Source: Arthrobacter burdickii (GTDB taxonomy: Bacteria > Actinomycetota > Actinomycetes > Actinomycetales > Micrococcaceae). Taken from it: a stretch of DNA of 64,000 nt. Below are positions 9,041 through 17,354 of this stretch, piece after piece. The stretch is taken from assembly GCF_030433645.1 (NCBI RefSeq), contig NZ_JAROCG010000002.1:558001-622000 (forward strand), given 5' to 3'. The position numbers and the translations under genes were made by a program. Within the stretch, counting starts at the first letter, position 1. Each line of letters opens with the position of its first letter. The notes under the pieces are model-generated. The model saw only the letters and a list, made by a program, of their open reading frames with translations, ran no database searches and had not been told where the DNA came from.

Positions 9041-9074
9041 TACTCGTGTCTTTCTGTTCGACGAATTCTAGGCT
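9041..9074 (+). promoter_or_regulatory. Promoter-like element, copy 2 (shared with 5535-5568)
   Basis: TACTCGTGT (9041-9049), an 18-nt gap, CTAGGCT with a TAGGCT -10-like hexamer at 9069-9074, then TTCCGCA. This matches copy 1 in sequence and spacing. The leader up to GGTCTCAC (9116-9123) aligns with that of copy 1, apart from a deletion of about 6 nt. It would drive the lipoprotein-flippase-PKD operon. The function is inferred. Confidence 0.6.
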
Positions 9075-9123
9075 TTCCGCAGTTTGTTCGTCCGACTGGG
9101 ACGTATTCAAAGATTGGTCTCAC

Positions 9124-9822
9124 ATGAATAACCGATATATCGCTCGCGGCCGGCCCAGGACAATGTCCCGTGGTGCCGGGAGAGTATTCATCGTCCTGGC
9201 ACTCACCGCCTTGCTGTCCGGATGCAGCAGCGATCCGGAAGCCGGCGAAGCGCCGTCAGGAAACGTCGGTCCCGAGGCGTCAGCTTCGGCGAGCCCTGTG
9301 GACCCGAAGCCCACGCCAGACCCCGGCGAGACCGGAGGGCCGGCGGGTGGACCGGCATTCGAGCCGGCGTCGACCGGTGCACCCGAAGTGAGCCGCGACG
9401 GTGAGACAGCGCTCCGCGAACTGACCGTTGCTCCGGTCAGTTTCGCGGAGGAGGCGGCGTGGAGTGACGGGCTGCGAGCGAGTACCCGGGGCTTCTCGCG
9501 GGGGACCATCACGGCGACCGGTGCTGGAGCGATATCGGGTGCTGCCTATGTCACGGTCGAAGTCGAGCTGCAGAACCGGTCCGAGAGCGATGTCGTTCTG
9601 GATGCGGTCGTCGCAACTCTTCTGGTCGGTGAGGATGCACTCCCTGCAGCTCCTACGTATGACATCGAGGAGGCAGCGGATCTTTCGGGAGTGCTGGCGC
9701 CCGGCGCCACGGCAACCGGCAGCTACGCCTTCCAGGTCGGTCCGGACGTCAACGAGGGTACGTTCTATCTGGACGTGGACGGCGATCATGTGATCGCCAC
9801 GTTCAGCGGCTCCTTCCGATGA
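9124..9822 (+). CDS. Putative secreted lipoprotein of the polysaccharide locus
   Basis: A 232-residue predicted lipoprotein. A basic N-terminus is followed by the hydrophobic segment VFIVLALTALLSGC, whose LSGC lipobox places the lipidated Cys near residue 34. A Pro/Gly/Ala/Glu-rich linker comes next, and then a compact beta-rich domain (AYVTVEVELQNRSESDVVLD) resembling DUF4352/telomeric-repeat-type immunoglobulin-like extracellular domains. No enzyme motif is visible. ATG 9124 follows the duplicated leader directly and has no clear Shine-Dalgarno sequence; ATG 9163 would also leave a workable signal peptide. The stop overlaps the flippase start as ATGA. A role in polymer export or surface attachment is inferred only from position. 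Confidence 0.75.
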   Translation: MNNRYIARGRPRTMSRGAGRVFIVLALTALLSGCSSDPEAGEAPSGNVGPEASASASPVDPKPTPDPGETGGPAGGPAFEPASTGAPEVSRDGETALRELTVAPVSFAEEAAWSDGLRASTRGFSRGTITATGAGAISGAAYVTVEVELQNRSESDVVLDAVVATLLVGEDALPAAPTYDIEEAADLSGVLAPGATATGSYAFQVGPDVNEGTFYLDVDGDHVIATFSGSFR

Positions 9823-11069
9823 GGCTCGGCATCCGGCGGCTCCTGCCGGCCGGGCTCGCAGTAGTCGCTCCCTGCACCCAGGCCGTCGGCAGCATGTTGC
9901 TGATCCTGGTTGCGAGCAGAACCATGGATCTTGCCGACGTCGGTCTCTTCAGTCTTCTGTACGGCTTCTTCGTCCTCGGTTCCGGCCTGGTCAGTGGGTT
10001 CGTAGGAGACAGCGTCACCGTGCTGGACCGATCCGCCCGGGATATCCGTGCAGCGCTTCAGGCGTGGTTCCTTCTCCTTGCCGGCTCGAGTTCCGTGCTC
10101 CTCGCCGCGGCAAGTCATGTCCTAGGTCTCACCGGTCCGGCCCAGTCGCTGATTCTTGGGCTGGCGGCATTCGCCTTCATCAGCGAAGAGATCGTGCGGC
10201 GCCTGCTGATGATCGACCTGAAGTTCGGGAGGGTCACCCTGGTCGATCTGGCGATGATCCTCGGGACGGGACTCGTTCTTCTGGCTGCCGCCGGGAACGG
10301 CCTACGCCTGATTGATTTCATCGTCTCGGTCCTTATCGGGCAGGCAGCCGGAGCCGTGGCGGGGGTCCTCCTGCTCCCTCGGTCAGTGCGGTACGTCGTG
10401 CCGATGGGAGGACCAGCACTTCGTGAGGTAGCAGGATTCGGCATCTGGCGAGCGGCCCAGCAGGGGTTGAGGCCCGCGCTGCTGGCGGGTATCCGCTTCG
10501 TCGTCATACTGTCCATCGGCCTTGCTGCCGCGGGCGAACTGGAGATTGCCAGGGTGTATGCCGCACCGGCCCTCCTGCTCGTCGGGGGTTTCTCATCGTT
10601 CCTGTTCTCCTCCTACGCGCGGGATCCGTCCAGGCCGCTGCCCGAACTCATCCACCGTGCGGACCGGGCCGTGATCGCCCTCGCCGCAATCACCATCCTC
10701 GGCTCGGTTGTCGCACTTCTCCTGCTGCCGGTGGCTGGGCCGATGCTCACGGGGCGAATGCCGGATCCGATGGCCGTGGCCGGCTGGTTGTGCCTGTCCC
10801 TCGGCATCAGCGCCAGCATCCCCTACGGCTCGCTTGCAGCCGTCCGGGGGAGGGCTGCGTCCGTCTTCGGCGTTCGATTGTGCGAAAGCCTCCTGTCGCT
10901 CGCTCTCGCCACTGTGGCCGTCGCACTGTCGGACTCCTTCGTCCTCGCCCCGCTGTGCGCTGCGGTCGGCTCCCTGACCGGTGCCGCCATCCTCCGTTCA
11001 TTCATCCTTGCACCGTCCCGAGCAGTATCGCTCCAACCCATCCTCCACTCCGCAGAGAAGGCGAGCTGA
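9819..11069 (+). CDS. Wzx-like polysaccharide flippase (MATE/oligosaccharidyl-lipid family)
   Basis: A 416-residue, almost wholly hydrophobic protein with about 12 predicted transmembrane helices. The N-terminus (GSMLLILVASRTMDLADVGL then FSLLYGFFVLGSG) resembles the start of MOP-superfamily polysaccharide exporters. Such proteins flip undecaprenyl-linked repeat units to the outer face of the membrane. The gene begins in a 4-nt ATGA overlap with the lipoprotein and ends 5 bp before the next start, so all three should be co-transcribed. It has no sharp catalytic motif, so assignment rests on topology and on the neighbouring sugar transferase, Wzz-like and Wzy-like genes. Confidence 0.78.
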   Translation: MRLGIRRLLPAGLAVVAPCTQAVGSMLLILVASRTMDLADVGLFSLLYGFFVLGSGLVSGFVGDSVTVLDRSARDIRAALQAWFLLLAGSSSVLLAAASHVLGLTGPAQSLILGLAAFAFISEEIVRRLLMIDLKFGRVTLVDLAMILGTGLVLLAAAGNGLRLIDFIVSVLIGQAAGAVAGVLLLPRSVRYVVPMGGPALREVAGFGIWRAAQQGLRPALLAGIRFVVILSIGLAAAGELEIARVYAAPALLLVGGFSSFLFSSYARDPSRPLPELIHRADRAVIALAAITILGSVVALLLLPVAGPMLTGRMPDPMAVAGWLCLSLGISASIPYGSLAAVRGRAASVFGVRLCESLLSLALATVAVALSDSFVLAPLCAAVGSLTGAAILRSFILAPSRAVSLQPILHSAEKAS

Positions 11070-11074
11070 GACGC

Positions 11075-14000
11075 ATGTCTGAGCCCAGAGCACTCCACAA
11101 CAATTCGTCCCGTCCCTGGCTCGTGTCCCGCATGGCCAGGGCCATCGCCACGATCTCCGCGGGCGTGGTCCTCGCTGCATCATTCGCTGCCGTGCCGGCT
11201 CAGGCCGTCGAACCAGCAGTTCCACCTGCGACGCTTCCAGCCACGGTCAGCGCCGACCTCCTGGTGGCGCCACAGATCAATGGGGTGGTCTGGTCCACCG
11301 CGGTCGACGGCAATACTGCGTACGCCGTGGGCAGCTTCACCAGGGCGCGCCCGGCGGGTGTGCCGGCCGGAGGTGCGGGAGAAGTGGTGCGCAACAACGC
11401 CATGGCCTTCAACATCGACACCGGAGCGATCCTCCCCTGGGACCCGAACCTGAACGCCCAGGCACGGGTCATCGAGTTGACGAGCGACCGGAAGCAGTTG
11501 TTCGTCGGGGGTGACTTCACCGTCGTGAGTGGTCAGGCACGGAGCAAGATCGCCTCCTTCAGCACCGCCACCGGAACCCTTGATCCCTCCTTCAAGTCCT
11601 CTGCATCGGGGAGCATCTACGGGATCGCCGTGACGACGGACCGGGTCTACTTCGGTGGATCATTCTCCACCGCGGGGGGAAGCACGCGATCGAACGTCGC
11701 GGCCGTTGCACGCACCACGGGCGCCCTTCTTCCCTGGGCCCCCACCCCGAACGCACAGGTGCAGTCCATCGTCGCGGCGCAGGACAACAGCCGCGTCGTC
11801 CTCGGCGGGCGATTCCAGCAGCTCAACGGTGTGCAGAAGATCGGGATCGGAGCGGTCGACGGCATCAGCGGAGCCAGCCAGGCCTGGTCGAGCACCCCTA
11901 TCCCTGCAGCGAAAGACGCCAGTTCGTCCTGGGTGACCCAGATGATCCTCCGGAACGGCGTCGTCTATGCGGGGGCGAACGGCGACGGAGGCCACTGGTT
12001 CGATGGGCGGTTCGCCGCCGACTTCATGACGGGTGATCTCGTGTGGCTCGACAACTGCTACGGATCCACGAGTGACGTCTCGGTCATGGGGGACATCATG
12101 TACTTCGTCTCCCACGCGCACGACTGCTCCTCGGTCGGGAGTTTCCCCGAGGAGAACCCCACGATCTGGCGCCGGCTCATGGGGAACACGATCTATGCGA
12201 CGGGGACCGATCAGGCACCCCCCAGCCAGAACAGCCTCTACTCGGGTCAGCCGACCCCTTCCCAGGTCCACTGGTATCCGTCGATCAACACCGGGTTCTA
12301 CACGAACCAGTTCCAGGGCGGCTGGGCCATGGACAACAACGGAACCAAGATCGTGGTGGGCGGGGAGTTCACTACCGTCAACGGCGTGGCCCAGCAGGGG
12401 CTTGCGGTCTTCGGGTCGAGGGCGGTCGCACCGAACAAGGTCCGGCCCGAGTACACGACGGCGATGAAGCCGACCGCGGTCTCCTTGGACGCCGGCTCGG
12501 TCCGTATCGCATGGCCCACCACCTGGGACTACGACGACGAGACGCTGACCTACGACCTGTTGCGGGACAACAGCCTGACGCCCATCGCGACACTCCAGCA
12601 GGCCTCCAGCTGGTGGCGGGTCAAGACCCTGGGGTACCTCGACAGCGGGCGGACAGCAGGCGCGACGCATACCTACCGCGTCCGGGTGAAGGATCCCGCA
12701 GGCAATGAATACATCGGGCCCAGGTCCGACTCGGTAACCGTGGGTTCAGCGGCGCGCAGTGCCTACGCGGACCTGATCGCCAGGGATGGAGCGGTGGCGT
12801 ACTACCCACTGAACGAGAGCGCGGGCACCTCCTTCATTGACAACATCGGCTTCAATGATGCGACGGCCGGTACGGGGCTGACCCGTGGCGTGGACGGTTT
12901 CATGCCCTCCACGACCACGACCCGCTTCGACGGCACCGCGGGAGCCTTCGGGGCGACCAGGACCGCGGAGACCGCGCCCAATACCTTCACCGCCGAAGCC
13001 TGGATCCGCACCGAGACGACGACCGGCGGCAAGATCATCGGGTTCGGAAATGCGCCGACCGGGGATTCCGGCAGCTATGACCGACACGTGTACATGTCCA
13101 ATGATGGACGCATCACCTTCGGCGTTCGCCCCGGATCCACCGTGACGATTCGCAGCGCCGGAGCATTCAACGACGGCAAGTGGCACCTGGTCACCGCGTC
13201 GCTGGGCGCGGACGGTATGAACCTCTACGTCGACGGGGTCCGCGAAGCGGCACGTTCCGAGGTCACAGCCGGGCAGGCATACACGGGCCGCTGGAGGATC
13301 GGCGGTGACAACCTGGGTGGCTGGCCCAACACGCCGTCCTCCAGCAGGTTCACAGGCGACATCGACGAGGTCGCGATCTACCCCACTGCCCTCGACCGCC
13401 GCGTGATCCTGGGCCACTTCACGGCCAGCGGGAGGACCGCCGACGTGCCGCCGGCACCGACCGATGCGTACGGCAAGGCGGTCGACCAGGACGACCCGGC
13501 CCTGTTCTGGCGCCTGGACGACTCCGGTTCTGCCAACGCCGCCGATTCCTCCTCCTCGAGGACCGAGGGACTGGTGAGCGGCAACGTCACGCGTGAGGCC
13601 GCCGGGGTGGTGAAGGGGACCGCCACCAAGGCGTTCACCTTCGACGGAACGAGTGGTATGACCGCTGCGAACAAGCAGTCAGAGAACCCTCGGGTCTACT
13701 CCATGGAGGCCTGGTTCAAAACCGACACGACCCGGGGCGGAAAGATCATCGGCTTCGGTAATACGAGTGCAGGATTGTCCGGGAGCTACGACCGGCATGT
13801 GTACATGGAGGATTCGGGGAAGCTCATCTTCGGGACGTTCACGGGTCAGATGAACACGATCCAGACGCAGCGGACCTACAACGACAATGCGTGGCACCAC
13901 GTCGTCGCCAGCCAGTCTCCCCAGGGGATGAAGCTGTACGTCGACGGGACGCTGGCCGGCACGAATCCCCAGGCGGGCGCTGAGTCGTACACCGGTTACT

Positions 14001-16519
14001 GGCGTATCGGCGGGGACCGGACATGGGGCTCCAGCAGCGCGTTCTTCAAGGGGTCCATCGACGAGGTCGCCGTGTATTCCCGGGAGTTGTCCGCGGAGCG
14101 GGTGAAGGCGCACTACGACATCGTCGTGCCCCCCAACCAGCTCCCGGCGTCGGCGTTCTCCTCGGAGGTGACCGATCTCAACGTGGTACTCGACGGCGGT
14201 GCAAGCACTGATCCCGACGGCACGGTCACGCAGTGGAACTGGTCCTTCGGGGACGGGACCACCGCGGAGGGTGCGCGGGTACAACACGCCTACACGAAGA
14301 GCGGATCGTACGAGGTGTCCCTGACGGTGACCGACAACCGCGGAGGGAAGGCGACGACCAGCAAGACGATCTCGGCCACGACACCGAACGCCCTACCTGT
14401 GGCGGACGTCCAGGCCACGCAGGCCGGCCTGTCCGTGACGTTTGACGCCTCCGGATCCAAGGATGCCGATGGCTCGATCGCCTCGTACAGCTGGAACTTC
14501 GGTGACGGGACGACTGCCGAGGGACCGACGCCGACCCACCAGTTCGGACGGGACGGCACGTACACGGTGACCCTGGTCCTCATCGACGACCGCGGTGGCC
14601 GCACGAGTCTCGAGCGCCAGATCCAGGTGAGCAACTCCGCGCCGACGGCGACGTTCGCCGGAACAAGCGTCGGACTGGATGCGCACTTCGATGGAACCGG
14701 TTCGACGGATGTCGACGGGACTATCCGCACCTATGCCTGGGACTTCGGGGACGGTTCGACCGGATCGGGTGCCGTCGCCAACCATCGGTACGCAGCGTCC
14801 GGTTCGTACACCGTCACGCTGACCGTGACCGATGACAGAGGACTGACGGGCGCCTTCACATCGACCGTCAACGCCACGAAGGTCAACCAGTCGCCGACCC
14901 CGGGTTTCCAGGTCACGACCACGGACCTTCTCGTCCAGGTCGACGGGTCGGAAGCCAAGGATGCGGACGGTACCATCACGGGCTACGCGTGGACCTTCGG
15001 GGACGGTGCTGTGGCGAGCGGACGGACTGCCCAGCACGCCTATGCGGCGGCGGGATCCTATGACGTGACGCTCACGGTGACGGACAGTGACGGCGCGTCG
15101 GCGACGGTCACGAGGACGGTCACGGTGCAGGTCGCACCGCCGGCCAGCCCGACTGCTTCCTTCACCGCGCGGACCGACAACCTCACCGCGACGTTCAGCG
15201 GGGCGGGAAGCTCGAGCCCGAATGGGGCGATCACGACCTACGCGTGGTCCTTCGGTGACGGATCCACCGCCACGGGCGTCTCGCCGTCCCATGCCTACCG
15301 AGCGGCCGGGACTTATGACGTGAAGCTGACCGTGACCGATGTGCGAGGCGCGCAGGCGTCGACGACACAGTCCGTCTCGGTATCGGCTCCGCTGGTCGCC
15401 GCCTTCGAGGTGACGACGCAGGGCAGGCTCCTCTCCGCGGACGCCACCTCCACCGGTGGGAGTGGCGTCGGCTATGCCTGGGACTTCGGGGACGGGACGA
15501 CCGCGACCGGCGTGACATCCAGCCACCGGTACACCAAGGACGGTGCCTACACCGTTCTCCTGACGGTGACCGACGCCGCGGGCCGCACGGCGTCCACGGC
15601 CAAGACCGTCACGGTTGCCAACAGCCTGCCGACCAGTTCCTTCACACCGGCGGTGTCGGGATTGGACCTGACGGTCGATGCCACTGCGTCGAAGGACGCC
15701 GAATCCACGGCGCTCTCGTACACCTGGTCCTTCGGCGATGGCACGGCGGCGACTGGTCGGGTTGCCACCCACACCTACGCTGCTGCGGGCACCTACACGG
15801 TCACACTCGTCGTCCGTGATGAGGATGGCGGGGAGGCACGGTCGGAGCAGCGCGTTCTCGTCGAGAAGGCGGTGACCGAGCCGCGCACCTTCGCCAGGGA
15901 CGCCTTCTCCAGGACCGTCAGCTCCGGATGGGGTAGCGCGGAGGTGGGCGGCGCGTATTCCTACTCCGGAACGCTCTCCAACTTCTCCGTGGCGAACGGC
16001 AAGGGCCTGCTTCGATTGGGCTCCGCAGGAGCGGGACCCTCCGCCTACCTGAACTCCGTGTCCTCAACCGACACCGAGGTCCGTGCAAACATCTCGATCG
16101 ATAAGGCAGCCACGGGGGGAGGAGTGCACCAGTCGTTCCTGCTGCGCGACGTGTCCGGTGCAGGTGCATACACCGCCAAGCTGCAGTTCCAGCCGAACGG
16201 GTCGGTCACGGCATTCCTGCTGCGCAACGAGACCATCCTCGTGAACCAGACGGTCATCTCCTCCCTGAGCTACGCCCCGGGGAAGGAGTTGGTGGTCCGG
16301 GCTCAGGTGGTCGGGACCTCGCCGACCGTCATCCGCATGAAGGTGTGGGCGGCAGGGACCCCCGAGCCCGCGAGCTGGCAACTGTCGACGAGCGACGGGG
16401 CAGTCGATTTCCAGAAGGCGGGGCGTGTGGGTTTCCAGTCCTATCTCTCGGGATCGGCGACGAACGCACCGGTGATCGTCCGCTATGACGACCTCTGGGT
16501 CGGGGAGGCTCGTCCGTAG
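11075..16519 (+). CDS. Giant secreted multidomain protein: beta-propeller, FN3, two LamG and seven PKD domains
   Basis: An 1814-residue exported protein. The signal peptide (about residues 1-46) ends in VPAQA. Residues about 50-450 form a propeller-like region with GGDFTVVSGQARSKIASF-type repeats. An FN3-like domain follows (about 455-555), then two LamG/concanavalin-like domains (about 562-785 and 795-1017) that share DRHVYM and KLYVDG-type motifs. Seven PKD domains (about 1022-1600) carry W(S/N/D/T)FGDG cores and end in LTVTD-like strands. A C-terminal lectin-like domain of about 210 residues begins FARDAFSR. There is no sortase motif or transmembrane anchor. The start is ATG 11075; the upstream open frame overlaps the flippase. 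Carbohydrate binding and polymer scaffolding are likely. An enzymatic role is not evident. Confidence 0.88.
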   Translation: MSEPRALHNNSSRPWLVSRMARAIATISAGVVLAASFAAVPAQAVEPAVPPATLPATVSADLLVAPQINGVVWSTAVDGNTAYAVGSFTRARPAGVPAGGAGEVVRNNAMAFNIDTGAILPWDPNLNAQARVIELTSDRKQLFVGGDFTVVSGQARSKIASFSTATGTLDPSFKSSASGSIYGIAVTTDRVYFGGSFSTAGGSTRSNVAAVARTTGALLPWAPTPNAQVQSIVAAQDNSRVVLGGRFQQLNGVQKIGIGAVDGISGASQAWSSTPIPAAKDASSSWVTQMILRNGVVYAGANGDGGHWFDGRFAADFMTGDLVWLDNCYGSTSDVSVMGDIMYFVSHAHDCSSVGSFPEENPTIWRRLMGNTIYATGTDQAPPSQNSLYSGQPTPSQVHWYPSINTGFYTNQFQGGWAMDNNGTKIVVGGEFTTVNGVAQQGLAVFGSRAVAPNKVRPEYTTAMKPTAVSLDAGSVRIAWPTTWDYDDETLTYDLLRDNSLTPIATLQQASSWWRVKTLGYLDSGRTAGATHTYRVRVKDPAGNEYIGPRSDSVTVGSAARSAYADLIARDGAVAYYPLNESAGTSFIDNIGFNDATAGTGLTRGVDGFMPSTTTTRFDGTAGAFGATRTAETAPNTFTAEAWIRTETTTGGKIIGFGNAPTGDSGSYDRHVYMSNDGRITFGVRPGSTVTIRSAGAFNDGKWHLVTASLGADGMNLYVDGVREAARSEVTAGQAYTGRWRIGGDNLGGWPNTPSSSRFTGDIDEVAIYPTALDRRVILGHFTASGRTADVPPAPTDAYGKAVDQDDPALFWRLDDSGSANAADSSSSRTEGLVSGNVTREAAGVVKGTATKAFTFDGTSGMTAANKQSENPRVYSMEAWFKTDTTRGGKIIGFGNTSAGLSGSYDRHVYMEDSGKLIFGTFTGQMNTIQTQRTYNDNAWHHVVASQSPQGMKLYVDGTLAGTNPQAGAESYTGYWRIGGDRTWGSSSAFFKGSIDEVAVYSRELSAERVKAHYDIVVPPNQLPASAFSSEVTDLNVVLDGGASTDPDGTVTQWNWSFGDGTTAEGARVQHAYTKSGSYEVSLTVTDNRGGKATTSKTISATTPNALPVADVQATQAGLSVTFDASGSKDADGSIASYSWNFGDGTTAEGPTPTHQFGRDGTYTVTLVLIDDRGGRTSLERQIQVSNSAPTATFAGTSVGLDAHFDGTGSTDVDGTIRTYAWDFGDGSTGSGAVANHRYAASGSYTVTLTVTDDRGLTGAFTSTVNATKVNQSPTPGFQVTTTDLLVQVDGSEAKDADGTITGYAWTFGDGAVASGRTAQHAYAAAGSYDVTLTVTDSDGASATVTRTVTVQVAPPASPTASFTARTDNLTATFSGAGSSSPNGAITTYAWSFGDGSTATGVSPSHAYRAAGTYDVKLTVTDVRGAQASTTQSVSVSAPLVAAFEVTTQGRLLSADATSTGGSGVGYAWDFGDGTTATGVTSSHRYTKDGAYTVLLTVTDAAGRTASTAKTVTVANSLPTSSFTPAVSGLDLTVDATASKDAESTALSYTWSFGDGTAATGRVATHTYAAAGTYTVTLVVRDEDGGEARSEQRVLVEKAVTEPRTFARDAFSRTVSSGWGSAEVGGAYSYSGTLSNFSVANGKGLLRLGSAGAGPSAYLNSVSSTDTEVRANISIDKAATGGGVHQSFLLRDVSGAGAYTAKLQFQPNGSVTAFLLRNETILVNQTVISSLSYAPGKELVVRAQVVGTSPTVIRMKVWAAGTPEPASWQLSTSDGAVDFQKAGRVGFQSYLSGSATNAPVIVRYDDLWVGEARP

Positions 16520-16566
16520 CGTCCGGGACCCGTACCATTCGCAAGATATCGGCCGGACAGCGTTTG

Positions 16567-16600
16567 AAAGTCCGCTCAATAAGGAAGTCCGCTCAATAAG
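16567..16600 (+). repeat. Perfect short tandem duplication in the 5' leader of the CDP-alcohol transferase gene
   Basis: AAGTCCGCTCAATAAG occurs twice with a 17-bp period (16568-16583 and 16585-16600). It lies directly before the AAGGA ribosome site (16601-16605) and ATG 16611. The first copy is itself followed by AAGGAAG, so the duplication almost repeats the ribosome site. Confidence 0.85.
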
Positions 16601-16610
16601 AAGGAAAATC

Positions 16611-17354
16611 ATGACAATGCGACCTGGGGCGCAGTTGGAATTCCGCCAAGCACTGGACTCTCTCGCCAGTGCACAGAAGACATCGAAAGGAGCCCCCGCT
16701 TACTCGAGGTACATCAACAGGAGACTGGGTAGGGTCTTTGCCGCAGCAGCCTATTCCCGCAATCTCACCCCCAACCAGGTCACGGTCATCAGTGCCGTCG
16801 CCACGTTCTCCGGACTGGCGCTGCTGGTCCTGACGGATCCGACAACCGGCACCGCACTTCTGGTGACCGTCCTGCTGGTGCTGGGTTATGCGCTCGATTC
16901 GGCGGATGGTCAGCTCGCACGACTGACGGGGAAAGGGTCTGCGGCAGGGGAGTGGCTGGATCACACCGTGGATGCCTTCAAGGAGGGGAGTCTTCACCTC
17001 TGCGTCCTCATCTGCTGGTGGCGGTATCTGGACCTCGAGACCGCGTGGTTGATCGTCCCGATCGTGTTCCAGGTGCTTGCTACGGTGCACTTCTTCTCGT
17101 CACTCCTGATGGACCAGTTGCGGAGGGCCCAGCGAACCAGGAGCAGCGTGCCTGCAGTGGAGCAGTCGACGTCGTCGGCCCTGTACTCCCTCGCCGTGCT
17201 GCCGACGGACTTCGGTCTGATATGTGTCCTGTTCGTCCTGCTGCTCGTCCCTGGAATCTTCGTGGGTGCGTACAGCCTGCTCATGCTCGCCAACGCCGCA
17301 TTCCTGGTGCTGGCCCTGCCCAAGTGGTACAGGGAGGTGAAGACATGGAGCTGA
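16611..17354 (+). CDS. CDP-alcohol phosphatidyltransferase family protein
   Basis: A 247-residue membrane enzyme. It carries the complete CDP-alcohol phosphotransferase signature DxxDGxxAR(x8)GxxxDxxxD, seen here as DSADGQLAR, then GEWLDHTVD, at about residues 89-114, along with several transmembrane helices. Family members transfer a phospho-alcohol from a CDP-linked donor to a second alcohol in the membrane. ATG 16611 follows AAGGA at 16601-16605; the upstream extension overlaps the PKD gene. Its 3' end overlaps the Wzz-like gene by 10 bp. Its place inside a polysaccharide operon, with a TagD-like enzyme upstream, argues for polymer or lipid-carrier modification rather than ordinary phospholipid synthesis. 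The substrate is unknown. Confidence 0.9.
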   Translation: MTMRPGAQLEFRQALDSLASAQKTSKGAPAYSRYINRRLGRVFAAAAYSRNLTPNQVTVISAVATFSGLALLVLTDPTTGTALLVTVLLVLGYALDSADGQLARLTGKGSAAGEWLDHTVDAFKEGSLHLCVLICWWRYLDLETAWLIVPIVFQVLATVHFFSSLLMDQLRRAQRTRSSVPAVEQSTSSALYSLAVLPTDFGLICVLFVLLLVPGIFVGAYSLLMLANAAFLVLALPKWYREVKTWS

